Part shown: positions 10,558-22,695 of the stretch, one piece after another
Numbering within the stretch: position 1 is the first letter of the stretch
Layout of the letters: each line of letters starts with the position of its first letter
DNA from: Paracamarosporium sp. OC-R06-R3
Taxonomy: Eukaryota; Ascomycota; Dothideomycetes; Pleosporales; Didymosphaeriaceae
DNA: 64,000 nucleotides
Direction of reading: 5' to 3'
NCBI GenBank assembly: GCA_019828545.1
Contig: JACVRA010000157.1
Span: 124,001-188,000 of the forward strand
Translations under genes and position numbers: made by a program
Notes under the pieces: model-generated
Databases searched by the model: none
Told to the model about the DNA's origin: nothing
The model's input: only the letters and a program-made list of their open reading frames with translations

Positions 10558-12072
10558 CTACAGTAGTATCTGCTCGGTGTGCGCTTCGCACATGACTTCT
10601 TGGTATCGGGGCATCTTCTCGTTGAATGTCCGAGCTAGATCGCGCTTGGCCCATACGTCTTCCAGCAGCCGTGAGCCTGAAATTGCATTGCCCAAACCCA
10701 GAACTTGTAACATTTTCCATCGACATCTGAGATACTCCCGTCTCTCTTCCTCATCGACTTCGGAACCGATAACAACGAGGGCCCAGCCCAAATTTGCACC
10801 AGGACCGAGTGCGCTAGGTACCTGATGCAGATGAAGAAACGCAGCGTCGATATGTTGTTGCACCTCTGGGTCTAAGATCTCAGTCGGCTCATTGATGATA
10901 CGGTGCACATATATGTAAGTAGCATGACGGAAAATTTCAGCAGCAGCAATAGCGCTTTGATCGAGGTCAAAGTATCCAACGTCCTGGAAGACGGGAAGCG
11001 CTTCCTTGGTGCTGTTGCATGTGATATTATAATACAGCGTGTCTACATCATTTTGAGTCACTTGGCAGGCACGTATACGATGTTGCAAAGATTGGACCTT
11101 GTGATTGAGCTGGTCGGAAGTGAAAGGCACGGTTGTAGCCGTGACGCTCTCGTAAAGTTGAGCAGCCTCAGCCTGCCGTCATCATCAGTGAGTGACGATG
11201 GAATGACTGGTGCACACCAAGAGGTTCTCACCATGAGGCATGTCAAATTGGCTGAGCAGCCTAACAAGGGATCGATAGCATTGTTCTGACGCTGCTGATG
11301 TGTTGCAGTCCAGGCAAAGACCTCGGCGATGGGTGCAATGCCACGGTTCAAAGCGGACTGCGTATCGATCAGAGTAACCCATGTCTTGAGGAAAGGATCT
11401 AGTGCGACCGAGGTCGAATACGCCCGGATCCAACCCGAGATAGCGCTGTGATGGTGAATCCATTTGGTGGAGCCGCTAAACACCTCGTAAGTCGATAGCA
11501 GTAGCATGGCGAGCAGAGTTGTCTCGCTCTTGACCAGGGCAGGGTCGCGCAGGCGATGATGCAGTTGACGCATGGCCAGGCGAAGATAGGGACGAGACTG
11601 TGTGTCTGCGGTGCCGTGCCAGTGGCCAAGATGCATATGGGAGACTGCCAGCATTGCATTCAGGATGACGGGCTCGTGCAACGCAAGCAAAGCAAATCTC
11701 CTATAGCCATTACCATGATAGTCGACGGCGAGGGCAAGGCGCGCGATGTTCTCTGAGCCAGCTGGTCAGTTGCGGCCGGCAGGGCCCAACGGACAACTCA
11801 CTGGTGAAATGGAGTATGTAGCGGTCTTCATCGGGGGGGAGGCCCAGCGACGAGAAGGCGGTTGGTGTCATGGGCGAGGGAGGAACAAGAGCAGGCGGAT
11901 CGCTCTCGCTGAGCAGCTGCTGCGGCCACAGAATGCGTACTGCGAAGCCTTCGCACGCCAGGCCGGCACGCTGGCACTCGCTGCATGCAGGTTCCGTTTC
12001 GTCGCAACGAAGTCGGCGGCGCGCGCAGGTCGCACACGTGCCGCGCGCAGCAAAGTCGACGCAAAGGGCCAT
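10558..12072 (-). CDS. Zn2Cys6 transcription factor with fungal-specific regulatory domain
   Basis: The product has 468 residues in three exons, 12072-11802, 11752-11232 and 11172-10558, with introns of 49 and 59 bp. The start ATG lies a few codons before the zinc cluster, which reads C-x2-C-x6-C-x6-C-x2-C-x6-C (CATC...CSEC...). After a short linker the middle region contains NGYRRFALLALHEPVILNAM, typical of the fungal-specific factor domain that follows a minimal N-terminal zinc cluster. It is a nuclear DNA-binding regulator, probably pathway-specific because it sits inside the cluster. It is divergent from a second Zn2Cys6 gene across 343 bp. Such factors bind CGG triplets, in line with the CGGATTA elements found in the cluster promoters. 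Which of the two factors binds them is not known. Confidence 0.88.
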
Positions 12073-12415
12073 GGCCGGGAGCAAGATGGCAACACAGACA
12101 TGAGCATGACGGTGACGGTCTCGCAGCTGTGGAGCGGCCGGTGTGTCCACGTGATGCGTCGAGGTGCGCACGTGATGCGGGTGAAGGGTGGGGTTGCGGG
12201 GGCTGCGCGGGTCCTTTCCGCGCTGTGATGTAGCTATCACACTGCTATCACACTGCTATCAATCACACTGCGATACCATGTAGCCCCCAAGCGTGCATTC
12301 GCCACTCTTCTACCTGACAATTGCTCTCGCACGTCGACCTCGTCCTGATCTGGCCCCATGGCACACTCCCAGACGCCATCATCGCCGCCCAAGCAGCACC
12401 TCGTACCCGACTGCC
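12073..12415. promoter_or_regulatory. Divergent promoter of the two regulators with CTATCACACTG repeats
   Basis: The 343 bp between the two Zn2Cys6 start codons is GC-rich apart from a short block at about 12231-12272. There CTATCACACTG occurs twice in tandem, and a third copy is interrupted by AAT. The repeat may be a regulator site or simple slippage. No CGGATTA copy is present here. Confidence 0.4.
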
Positions 12416-14338
12416 ATGCTCGCCACACGCGTGAAGCAGACGTACGCGTGCGAGCAGTGTCGTAAGCGCAAGGCAAAATGCAGCGGCAGCACTCCTTGCG
12501 CACAATGCGAGAGGACGGGCCAACAATGCACCTTCGTATATGAGCGCCGGCGCCGTGGCCGCAAGTCTCGGACCTCCGTCCAGGATTCACATGACCAACC
12601 TATCCTACCCCAGACGGCGACGCCTGAGCATTGTCCCGACGAAGCATCTCCCTGGCCGCCCCAGCTGCGCCGCACAATCCTACAGGACCTGGCCGCCCAG
12701 CCATCAACACGTGGAATCCAACTGCAGGAGCTGACCTCAACCATCCTCCACTTACTGGACCTGTTCTTTGCCGTCGTTGCTCCACAGTTTCCTCACTTCA
12801 TCTGCGAGACCCAATTTCGCAAGCGCCCCCACGACACCCCCAAATCCGCCCAGTTGTGCTACGCCCTGAGTTTGACAAGCATACAATGGTCCCGTCATCG
12901 TGGTCTTCATGACCCCGCCGTCCGCTTGAACATGACAACTCTCTTCTCCTCCCTTGCCCGGGACGCGCTGCATACGAATCTAGACCTGTCCGAACCCGTG
13001 TTCCCTCTGCAGTCTTACTGCGCTTTGGTCGTGCACGCCATGTGCCAGGGGAACATGGCTGCCGCGTGGTGCGATCTGGGTGCTGTTGCAAGTATGCTTC
13101 GCCTGTTGCCTCTGCGAACTCAAGACTTGTCTGGCCATGTATACGACATTCGACTGGTTAAAGAATTCATACATTCAACTCAGTCCTTGTTTCTGATCGG
13201 TCATCATGAGTTGCTAGATTCATTGCCATCTGCCGACTCTGTAGCTTTCTTAGACACGACGCGACTCGTCCCAAGATTGGACTATCTATGTTCCCTCCTA
13301 GCCGACATCTCTTTGGAGACTAAAGATGGCTTTTCGCATCATCCAACACAACCTTGGATATCTCGTTCCAAGTTTATGTCTTTGTCTCAGTCTTTGACTC
13401 TCACCCAGCTCACCTGGTTTAACGATTTTGATGGCCAGGGTGCCGGTCCACAAGACCTACTAGCCATTCTGGCCTGGCACTCAGCAGTCATCCTGTTGAA
13501 CAGCGTTTTTCTACCGATCCCTGCCGCCACGACCGAACTCCCGATCGATTTCCCTCAAGCACCCCGTCATTTTCTGCAAGATCGCATAAAGGCGTGCGAG
13601 ACTAGTGCAATTCAGACAGCTAGGTTATGCAGACAGGTCATGTCGCAGGGCCTACTATTCGTATCTCCTCTGTTGGGTTACAGTTGTTTCCTGGCAGCCC
13701 TGGTATTCCTGAACCAACTACAACAATCCCGAATCTTCACCTCTCCGGACATATTACACCATCTTCGAGTTACACTCACCATGCTCAGCGCTGTTGCCAA
13801 GTTTTTCAAACCGGCTCTTCGATGGATTAAAGCAATCATGCAGGTGCACAATGTGTCTTTGATTTCTGCTCTGCCTGATAATCCTCATGATCTATTCAAG
13901 GGTTTCTCAGCGCGGTTTACCAATATCACACTGCCTTACTTTGTGTCATTCACGAACGATGACGACAATGGGGCAGTCACAGAGCTGCAGAGCAACGAAT
14001 CTATGCAATGGATTCGTACGCCTCAAGTCGATGCTGAGCAAGATCCCAAGCAGGATTGGGCACGAGCATACGAGTGCCATCTCGAGAGTGAATCATCACC
14101 AGAGGAGCCCTTGGAGGAGCCGCAGTGTTGCGAAGCGGGTGTCTCGCTTGCTTCTTTGCAAGAACCTACACATGCAGAAACTTTTGACTTTAACCCTAGT
14201 TGCATCGCCACCGAAGACACTATGTCTTTACTCTATGACAACATTCTGCACAACTTACCCAACGGATCCGATGAATTTGACGATGTTTTGGAGTCTATCT
14301 TACAAAGTGGAGTTGATGGAGACATATATCGACTACCG

Positions 14339-14359
<21 letters not shown>
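12416..14359 (+). CDS. Zn2Cys6 transcription factor (second cluster regulator)
   Basis: This is an intronless gene for a 647-residue regulator. The ATG at 12416 was chosen; a longer open frame upstream has no ATG. The zinc cluster starts near residue 13 and reads C-x2-C-x6-C-x5-C-x2-C-x6-C (CEQC...CAQC...). It is followed by a basic RRRRGRKS patch and a long region without simple motifs, as in many fungal activators with a middle homology region. The C-terminus is acidic and rich in E, D and S, as in activation domains. Its last 21 bp overlap, tail to tail, the coding end of the amine oxidase gene. Its position suggests it controls that enzyme or the whole cluster, possibly together with the divergent Zn2Cys6 gene. 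Confidence 0.9.
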
Positions 14360-16003
<1,644 letters not shown>

Positions 16004-16327
16004 GGTGTGAAGATAGTGCAAAATCCGATCACTTGCAACGCGCGCGACGACTCTACTTTCATAATGCACGTGTTTACAATGCTATTTACACTAGGGATGA
16101 GCAGGTGTATTGTCGTTAGTATGTATGCATGGTCATGTGCGTCGGCGGATTATTGCGGCGGTTTGGCATTTATTCCGCGCTGGGAACCTTGCGACGTAGC
16201 CTGGATTCGGAGCGCTCGCCTGTCACAACGCGGAGTAGCGCCACAGCGGAAAATAATCTTATTGCACAATGACCATATGCGTCTCTGCTGGAATCGTCCC
16301 ATATCAGATCCTCGTTGGTTTTCCTTT
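16004..16327. promoter_or_regulatory. Amine oxidase promoter with CGGATTAT element
   Basis: CGGATTATTGCGG lies at 16146-16158, about 143 bp upstream of the amine oxidase ATG, followed at 16171-16180 by TATTCCGCGC. The first ten bases are the same as in the ALDH promoter element at 10434, and the ATTCCGCGCT string also occurs downstream of the permease/Rieske element. The rest of this 324 bp gap shows nothing else. Confidence 0.45.
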
Positions 16328-16919
16328 TTACCTAAGCTTGTAAATAGCCCGGATGCTTATCTTGTTAGTATAGCGTGGTGTTGAGCCGTAGGTGAAGATA
16401 TTCGGGGTGAAGGAGCCGCCGCCGTCGTCGGCCCAGCTTGAAGCCGTATCACAGTGCCAGAGAGTGTAGAACCCGGCGATGAGTTTGTCGCGCGAGTTGC
16501 GCACCGGGTGTTTTGATTCAATGGCGATCCTGACCAGTTTGAACTTGTATCCAGACCGGCGCGCTTCCAGCTGGCACTGAGTTGTCCTGCCAGTTGCTGC
16601 TGCTAGCTTTACCGCGAAATGAGGCTATGTAGACAGCTTCGGACTTTAACTCGCTCAGCTTGAACTTGATTCTCCCACCAAATGGGCAGCATTCGTACGT
16701 GGAAACGTGTGCGCGAGCTACGTCATCAAGGTCGGTTCTAACGAAGAAGGCATTGATCGCGTCGGAATCATACCAACCCGGATCGTCAGCGATCCGGAAG
16801 ACGGCACTACTACATGATTAGATAGTCTGCGGCAGATCCACCTTAGTGCCCGAGGGATCTTGCTCGAGGCGCTCCGAAGTCTGGTTGATGATGGTTGTGT
16901 GCGTGGCGTAGCCAGGCAT
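16328..16919 (-). pseudogene. Possible decayed protein gene of unknown family
   Basis: Read on the minus strand from the ATG at 16919, an open frame of 33 codons meets a TAA. The same frame then continues with protein-like sequence (FRIADDPGWYDSDAINAFFV and on). The most convincing continuation after that is in a different frame (YKFKLVRIAIESKHPV, then AGFYTLWHCD and SWADDGGGSFTP) down to a stop at 16328. One nonsense change plus one frame change would explain this. An alternative is a live gene with unrecognised introns: CTAATCATGTAG right at the first stop, and ACATAG before the second frame, both look like 3' splice sites. I do not recognise the family. Confidence 0.35.
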
Positions 16920-17505
16920 CCGTACGTTTGTCAGACAAACAAACCGACTTAGTAGAACTTACGACACACGATACAAGTGTTGATAAGGTGGTTGAAGAGT
17001 AATGGTATCCCGACACTGCTGAGACTTGTATAAGGTAGAAGGTAAGACCTCAGCGAAGCAAGAGTTGGTTATCGGTAAACTGCAACCCCCCAATAAAACA
17101 CATGACAGAGGGCGGTTGTCGAATTACGACCCATTTGTACTGATATGAAAACTCTCCACTCGTCATCCTTGACTGTGGTAACAAATGGGAAGTCCTCGGA
17201 TCTGTGGACGCAGCGTATGCAATCGATAATGCAGCAGGACTGCGAGTACGAAGCATGGCGTCTCACTCAGCGCTCCCCATTGCCTCGTGTAACATCTAGG
17301 CGAATACGCGTTACTTGTAATCAACCAGTGAAGGCCTAACACGATAGCCGTAACTCAATATTATGCATGTAGTCAGTCCATCTTTTTCTCCACCTTTTGC
17401 TGCATTCACGCTAATAATACTAGGCCTCCCTCTCCTTTGCACTTTCTCTCCTCAATTCCTTTCATTGATTCTCTATCCAAAATCCAAGCAAATTGACGAA
17501 CGAAA
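16920..17505. other. Intergenic stretch upstream of the CVNH gene
   Basis: No gene is supported in these 586 bp. The part just before the CVNH start codon (about 17380-17470) is a pyrimidine-rich tract, common in the 5' leader of filamentous fungal genes. Confidence 0.45.
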
Positions 17506-18971
17506 ATGGCCTTTCAATCCACCTCACGCAACATATACATCAGCGGTAAGATCCTGCGAGCGGAGTGTTGCGATTGGGACAAGAACTGGAGATCGGCATC
17601 TATTGACCTTGACGAGTTCGTCGGCAACTCCGATGGCAAGTTCTCACTATCTGACAAGAACTTCTCTCATAGTGCGGATAATCTGCAGCTCTATGGCTCG
17701 AAGTTGTCCGCAAGTCTTCGCCGGGGCGACGGGCAACAAGTCAGGGCCACATTGGACCTCAACCTTTGTGTTTCCAATATGAATGGCAGTCTTGAGTTCC
17801 AGAAACTGTCCGTGCACCCTTAGACAGGAGTTCGTAGAATCGCGCGGGTAGCTAACTGTATATCCTGCCTCCTACAGAAGCGACTCCTTATTGATTAATG
17901 CATGTTGCTTCTCTCTGCAAGGAACGAGATTGAAGAGCCTCTGTATGGGGTACGACGGGCTGTTTCATGACTCTGACATCGACCTCAACGAGCATTACGA
18001 GAATGACAATGGCGATCTTGCCACGGGGCGACGCTTCTACAACAGCGCCCGTAATGTTTCAATCTCTCCCTCTGCCCATTCTCTTCTTCTCAAGGCGGAG
18101 CTTCAAGGCAACCATTGGTATTCTGAAGACTTCTGGAAAGCCAGTGAGATTGACTTGGTGACTTGCATCTTGGTTCGTGACGGTTGCCTCGTGTTCGAAA
18201 AACTGTAAGTGGGCCCTACAGCCTTCTATTGCATATCGGAAGAAGCTTATCCGCATATGGCGCAAATGTAACTTACTTCGCAGTGATGGCCCGTTTGATC
18301 GAGAGGGAGCGGTCACCAAGTTTTTCGAACAAGTTCCTTTTGTAGGATTCGTTGTGGCTGGTATACAAGCCTGGGCAGGCAACGAGGTATGTTTGTTTTG
18401 ATGGCCCCGTAGACCGCCACTCTTAGGCTAACATACTACTCTCAGGAACATGCCAAACGAGCCCTTGCACTTTGCGCGAACTCGAGCATAGTCTGCGGCG
18501 GTATTATCATCGGCGCATGCATAGGCGGCCGCATCGGCGCCGCTCTTGGCGCTGGCCTTGCTACCCCACTCGCCATTCTCGTTGAGACACAAATCGCGGG
18601 GACAATCAAAGACCCACAGCTTCAAGCTCAGTTCGAGGAAGCAACAGTTGGCCGATACTTGTACGAGACTCTTCGAAACATGTTGGCAGTAGGAGGGGCG
18701 GCCTATCTCGCTGCCTTCCTAAGCACCCAAGCAGGAGCTTTAACTGCTAGCGCACTGGGAGAGGTTGCTTCGAAGTTTGGCGTGGCGGCTACAGGGTTAA
18801 TTACCGAGTTCGCCGCCTATTGGATGCTCAAGAAGTATGTGAACACAACTCAGTGCTAACCCTTGGCTTTGCTAACATGATGTTATCACTAGAGTCGCAG
18901 ATGCCTTGCTACATGGCAACCTCCCTGAGGAATGGATTGAAACCGAGAAGCGGGTTAAAGGGGGCAGCTAG
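17506..18971 (+). CDS. Tandem cyanovirin-N homology (CVNH) protein with glycine-rich hydrophobic C-terminus
   Basis: I assemble a 399-residue protein from five exons: 17506-17807, 17878-18204, 18284-18386, 18446-18834 and 18893-18971, with introns of 70, 79, 59, 58 and frame kept throughout. Residues 1-101 form one CVNH domain (RNIYISGKILRAEC, then SIDLDEFVGNSDGKFS), and residues about 105-209 a second, more divergent one (SDIDLNEHYENDNGDL, then RNVSIS). CVNH domains are mannose-binding lectin folds. Residues about 210-258 are amphipathic. Two hydrophobic, Gly/Ala-rich segments follow (about 259-290 and 322-372), the first with a repeated small-residue spacing (GGIIIGACIGGRIGAALGAG) like glycine-zipper membrane helices. 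No signal peptide is seen at the N-terminus. The first donor is the weak GTCCGT, so that junction is less certain. The combination of lectin and membrane-active domain suggests a defence or recognition role, which is inference. Confidence 0.75.
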
Positions 18972-19569
18972 TCTTCTTTTACGACGCTCAACATGGATAA
19001 CAAGTAACAATTAAACCATCGGGTAGACCTTCATATGCTGCATAACCAGACGCAGAAAAACAAAGAGACATCAGTTTGTTAGCCTCCATGCATAAGTAAC
19101 TCACATGTGCCAGCTTTCTGAGAGCACCACTGCATATCTGCAGTATAGACCTAGTATGTGGCGAGGTACAATTAAAGTTGATGCACCCCACAAAAGTCCG
19201 TTCGTTAGTCGCCGTTCGAAGCGAGCGATATCCGCCCGACTTCTGCCGGCTTGTGCTCCGGCATTTGATTACTCGCAATATCATTCACAGATCAGCAGGG
19301 AGCATCAGTGTGAAACGCCAATGGCATGTCTGAAGGATACACTTCTGATTGGCCAGCCGCAGAATTTCGGTAGCGAAACCACAGGACGACCGGAGAAGCC
19401 AAGACCAGATCAAATGCTTCAGCCTAAAGATTGTCTTGGAGGGCCCACATGCAACGTTTATGTAAGCTTGCTTGGTCTGTGGAGAGTATTCTTGATATGG
19501 AGTATAAACTGTGCATTTTGGGGAGATCAGTGACGATGCGACAGTGAGGATTTTTTGAAATCGAACATC
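18972..19569. promoter_or_regulatory. Xylanase promoter region with TATA box
   Basis: No gene is supported in these 598 bp. A TATAAA sequence at 19503-19508 lies 62 bp upstream of the xylanase ATG, a fitting place for a core promoter. It also argues against the longer open frame that starts before the ATG at 19570. Confidence 0.5.
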
Positions 19570-20263
19570 ATGTTCCGCAACATTCTCTTCGTAGTCGCGT
19601 TCCTCTTCCCAGTCGTGCTGACTACACCCCTACAACTCTTCGAAAGGCAAGGCTATTTTTGGTCGTTCTGGCAGGAAGGGGGCGGTAGCCATAACTGCAA
19701 CAATGGTGGCGGCGGCTCGTACACAGCCAACTGGTCAGGAGGCGGCGGCTTCGTATGCGGTAAGGGCTGGAGCCCGGGAGGATCGAGGTATGCTTAGCCA
19801 CGCCACCTTCCGAAACGACGATCACACTGACACGCTTCACCACAGGACTGTTAAATATAGCGGGACATACACGCCCACAGGACCGGGCTACCTCGCCATC
19901 TACGGCTGGACCACCGGCCCCCTCATCGAGTACTACATTGTTGAAAACCACGGCGACCTCGCACCAGGCGAGCCGTGGACTCTCAAAGGCAACTTCACCT
20001 TCGAAGAAGGCTCGTACAATATCTATCAGAGCCAGCGTGTGAACAAGCCTTCCATTCAGGGAACGAGCACTTTCTATCAGTACTGGTCTGTGAGGACGGA
20101 GCCGAGGAGTAACGGAACGGTTACGACTGGTAGGCATTTTAGCGAGTGGCAGAAGTTGGGGATGAGGCTGGGGAATCATAATTATATGATCTTGGCGACG
20201 GAGGGGTTCTCGAATAAGAGTTATCCGGTGCCGAGTGGGAGTTGCAGTATGACGCTTAGCTGA
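19570..20263 (+). CDS. Secreted GH11 endo-1,4-beta-xylanase
   Basis: The product has 211 residues in two exons, 19570-19787 and 19846-20263, with a 58 bp intron. The enzyme cuts internal beta-1,4 bonds of plant xylan outside the cell. The ATG at 19570 opens a clear signal peptide ([19 protein letters not shown]), then a short propeptide that may be cut after the basic residue in LFERQG. The jelly-roll family signature is [13 protein letters not shown] with the nucleophile at about Glu101; the acid/base glutamate is in LATEGF at about Glu192. CGKGWSPGG and YLAIYGW are also GH11 hallmarks. Length is normal for the catalytic domain alone, with no carbohydrate-binding module. The gene points to a plant-associated or litter lifestyle. 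Confidence 0.95.
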
Positions 20264-20717
20264 GGGGGATGATATGGGTATTGTGATCACGCTCCGCGTT
20301 TGGCTTTGCTTGGAGTAGATATATCTAGGATGAGAGACTGTTAAACCCCATTTTTCGCATGGTATAGCTCAAGCTTTCCTAATTTGCATGTGCATTATTC
20401 CATCTCATGCCCTGCTCCTTAGTTGACCGGTCCGTCTACTACGACCTAAACCTTATTTCGAGAAGGCCTTCCCTCACTCCTACGTATTTTATTCAATCAC
20501 GCAGAAGTTTGGAAATCGTGAGTTTCGTGATAGTCTTCCCTACGGTTCAGCATGGTACTACGTCTAACTCAAAGCCCGAGACACCATGTATGGACAATTT
20601 CGTTTTTGGCCGTCCTCAATGTCCAAGACTTCTGAGCAAAGGTCTACCCGTCGCCGCCATCCGAGAAGCTCTCCCAAGACTTAGTCTGGCGCAACATGTG
20701 GCTCCAGATACGACGTT
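20264..20717. other. Intergenic stretch between convergent genes
   Basis: This holds the 3' flanks of the xylanase and the following minus-strand gene. A 121-codon open frame on the plus strand here starts with ATG but has no domain or splice support, so it is not called. Confidence 0.45.
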
Positions 20718-21795
20718 TCACTCGTTCGATTCAACGAGTGACTCAGAGTGCAAATCCTTGCCCACTTCATAGTCCGAGTCATCGTCGTTGGCGTAGTGAT
20801 GTTTGACGCGGTGTGGCTCAGATTGAAAGCGCCACGCGGAGAAGTATATTCGTTCTGATTGGTTACCTGAGGTGTTACGCACCGTCAGCGAGTGCCACAG
20901 ATACTTGTTTGGCAACCGGTTTATCGCAAAGACGCTTACCGTTCTTGTCCTGGATAATAGTGAGTTGATAGTTTACACTAGGCTTTGCGAATGTGTTTTC
21001 TAGTACCGTGGTCGTCTCCCGTCCGCCTTGTGCTTCTGCTAGAGCCTGTATGGTGAACACGATCGTGGTGCAGTTGACCTATACGAAAGTTAGAAAGCAC
21101 GATGGTGAGATTGCAACGGTATTTTATTGGTTTCGAATTGTGTCAAACGAGTGAGTTGAGTGGCTGACCGAGGTCACAACAACATGAAGGAACCTCAGAT
21201 ATATATTGCATGAACAAAACCCACTTACCTTTCCTTCATCGACGTAAGGAGTCAAGAATTTACCTTCCGTGGATTTCAAGTCTCCCCAGGGAAGGATGCC
21301 ACCACACCTGGGATGTTCATCGGTGAATATGAACTGCAGACGTTTCAAGAAGAAAAGATAGACTCGAGGCAGTATATCGCAATCGTAAGTCAAGAGATGA
21401 TGATACAAGTCGGCCAGCTGAATGCGGACAACTACGTTTTGGAGAAGTCCGAAAAGCTTCGATGATGGACACTGTTCCACAGAAATTCTGCCGTTGTTGT
21501 TGTTGTCACAACAACTATTGACCGCCATTTCGACCTCGGAGATGGCCTGGGCCGGACACAGTTCCTCACGTAACTCGCAGTGTATCTGTCGGCATGAGAA
21601 ATAGATGCCGTTCCAGTAGGGAAATTTGGTAGACTTGGGAGTCAGACTGATGTAATGGTATAATTTATACCTAAGCTCCGCTGGCAGTGAAAGCAGTCGG
21701 CTCTGCGGTTGAGGCGTGAACGCGCGCGCGCTTTCCCGGAATGGCGAATCATCAACGACTGCTGCCGGGCGGCCCAGCAACCTTAGAGGTGCCAT
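20718..21795 (-). CDS. F-box-like LPAELR-domain protein
   Basis: The product has 284 residues in three exons, 21795-21229, 21078-20940 and 20866-20718, with introns of 150 and 73 bp. After a short basic start comes SRLLSLPAELRYKLYHYI (about residues 33-50), the core of the large fungal family of F-box-like proteins, then FSCRQIHCELREEL, the usual second helix. No catalytic domain is seen, and the C-terminus is acidic (ANDDDSDYEVGKD). The last exon was chosen because its frame is strongly protein-like and GCGTAACACCTCAG gives a good branch point and acceptor. Family members are thought to link substrates to SCF ubiquitin ligases, but most are untested. Two further genes of this type lie at 31.6 and 38.4 kb. 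Confidence 0.75.
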
Positions 21796-22695
21796 GTTGA
21801 AAAGCTGGTTAACAGAATCGCACCGTAGATAACATCTATTAAGAGAAGAATGGGTGAACGAAATAAGCTACAACCTGTGTAACAAACATGGAAGTCGAGC
21901 TTCACTGAACGCTAAGCCGCTTGTGGTAGGCTCAGCTGAATCCGTTCTAGCGCGGTTTTGAAACGGTCTGCTTTGTCTAACCTCATCCTTTCACTCTCTG
22001 CCGGTGAGCCACGCGGCATATTGTCGCGTGCCCTTGAGCCGCCCTATCATACTAATAGTTATGCATAAAAATCATCGACCGTTGATAGTCCGGGATACGG
22101 AGATCTTAGTGTTCTTGGCTGCTGTACTGCTAACTGCTAGTGCTCGCCTCGACTGAGTCATGTTAGCTAGGCGCACAGGCGTAAGCTTCCGCTGACAAGG
22201 TCTTTAGAAACCTTTCGCGCGACATCTATGTTTGTTTTTAATGTTTCAGATGGCCCGTCGTAGTACGGGCATCCAGGACCAGTTTGAGTAGGTGCAGATT
22301 CCAAAATCTCACGAACCGTTTTTCCGATTTGGTATTCTATGAAATGCGAACCATGAGATCGATAATGTTTCTTCTCTAACAGGCTTCGATGGAAGCCCGA
22401 AGCTTTTCGGGCTGTTTGAATCCGTTTTGTCAAGTCGGTCCTTGTTTGCACATCTCTATAGTATTAGCAAAGATGGAGCTGGAAGGAATGCCCTAATATT
22501 TGGTCCAACTGATCTAAGTCAGCGCTAGACGTTGATCAAACCGGCTGCCCAATGGTATCTGCAATCTTGTGGAGATCTCAGACCAACCAGGATAGGGCTT
22601 ACACTACGCCGCGTAACATATATAAACCACTAGCATTAAAGTACATCCACAGCCATTATTCCTTCTCCCGTGGCCGTTCTTACTGGAGACTAGGC
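21796..22695. promoter_or_regulatory. Intergenic region with TATA box for the glycosyltransferase gene
   Basis: The clear sequence element is TATATAAA at 22619-22626, which is 70 bp upstream of the ATG at 22696. This position places the longer in-frame start at 22552 upstream of the likely transcription start, so the later ATG was used for the gene. The rest of the region holds only the orphan frame listed separately. Confidence 0.55.
22167..22451 (-). other. Orphan open frame, possible 3' exon of an unknown or lost gene
   Basis: This frame has 94 codons and no ATG. It is preceded on the minus strand by CTAATACTATAG at about 22455-22466, which looks like a branch point and acceptor. The translation is mixed and charged (SLLEKKHYRSHGSHFIEYQ) and looks coding, but no matching upstream exon was found before the TATA region of the next gene. 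It could be a gene remnant or chance. Confidence 0.25.

Noticed and set aside
12293..12415. Longer N-terminus for the second Zn2Cys6 regulator
   Set aside because: The extension starts with a GTG and has no ATG; the zinc cluster fits an ATG at 12416.
17363..17782. 139-codon plus-strand frame overlapping CVNH exon 1
   Set aside because: Different frame from the clear CVNH domain; Ser/Thr-rich translation with no motif.
22552..22695. Upstream in-frame start for the glycosyltransferase
   Set aside because: A TATATAAA box at 22619-22626 lies inside this extension, so it is probably not transcribed.
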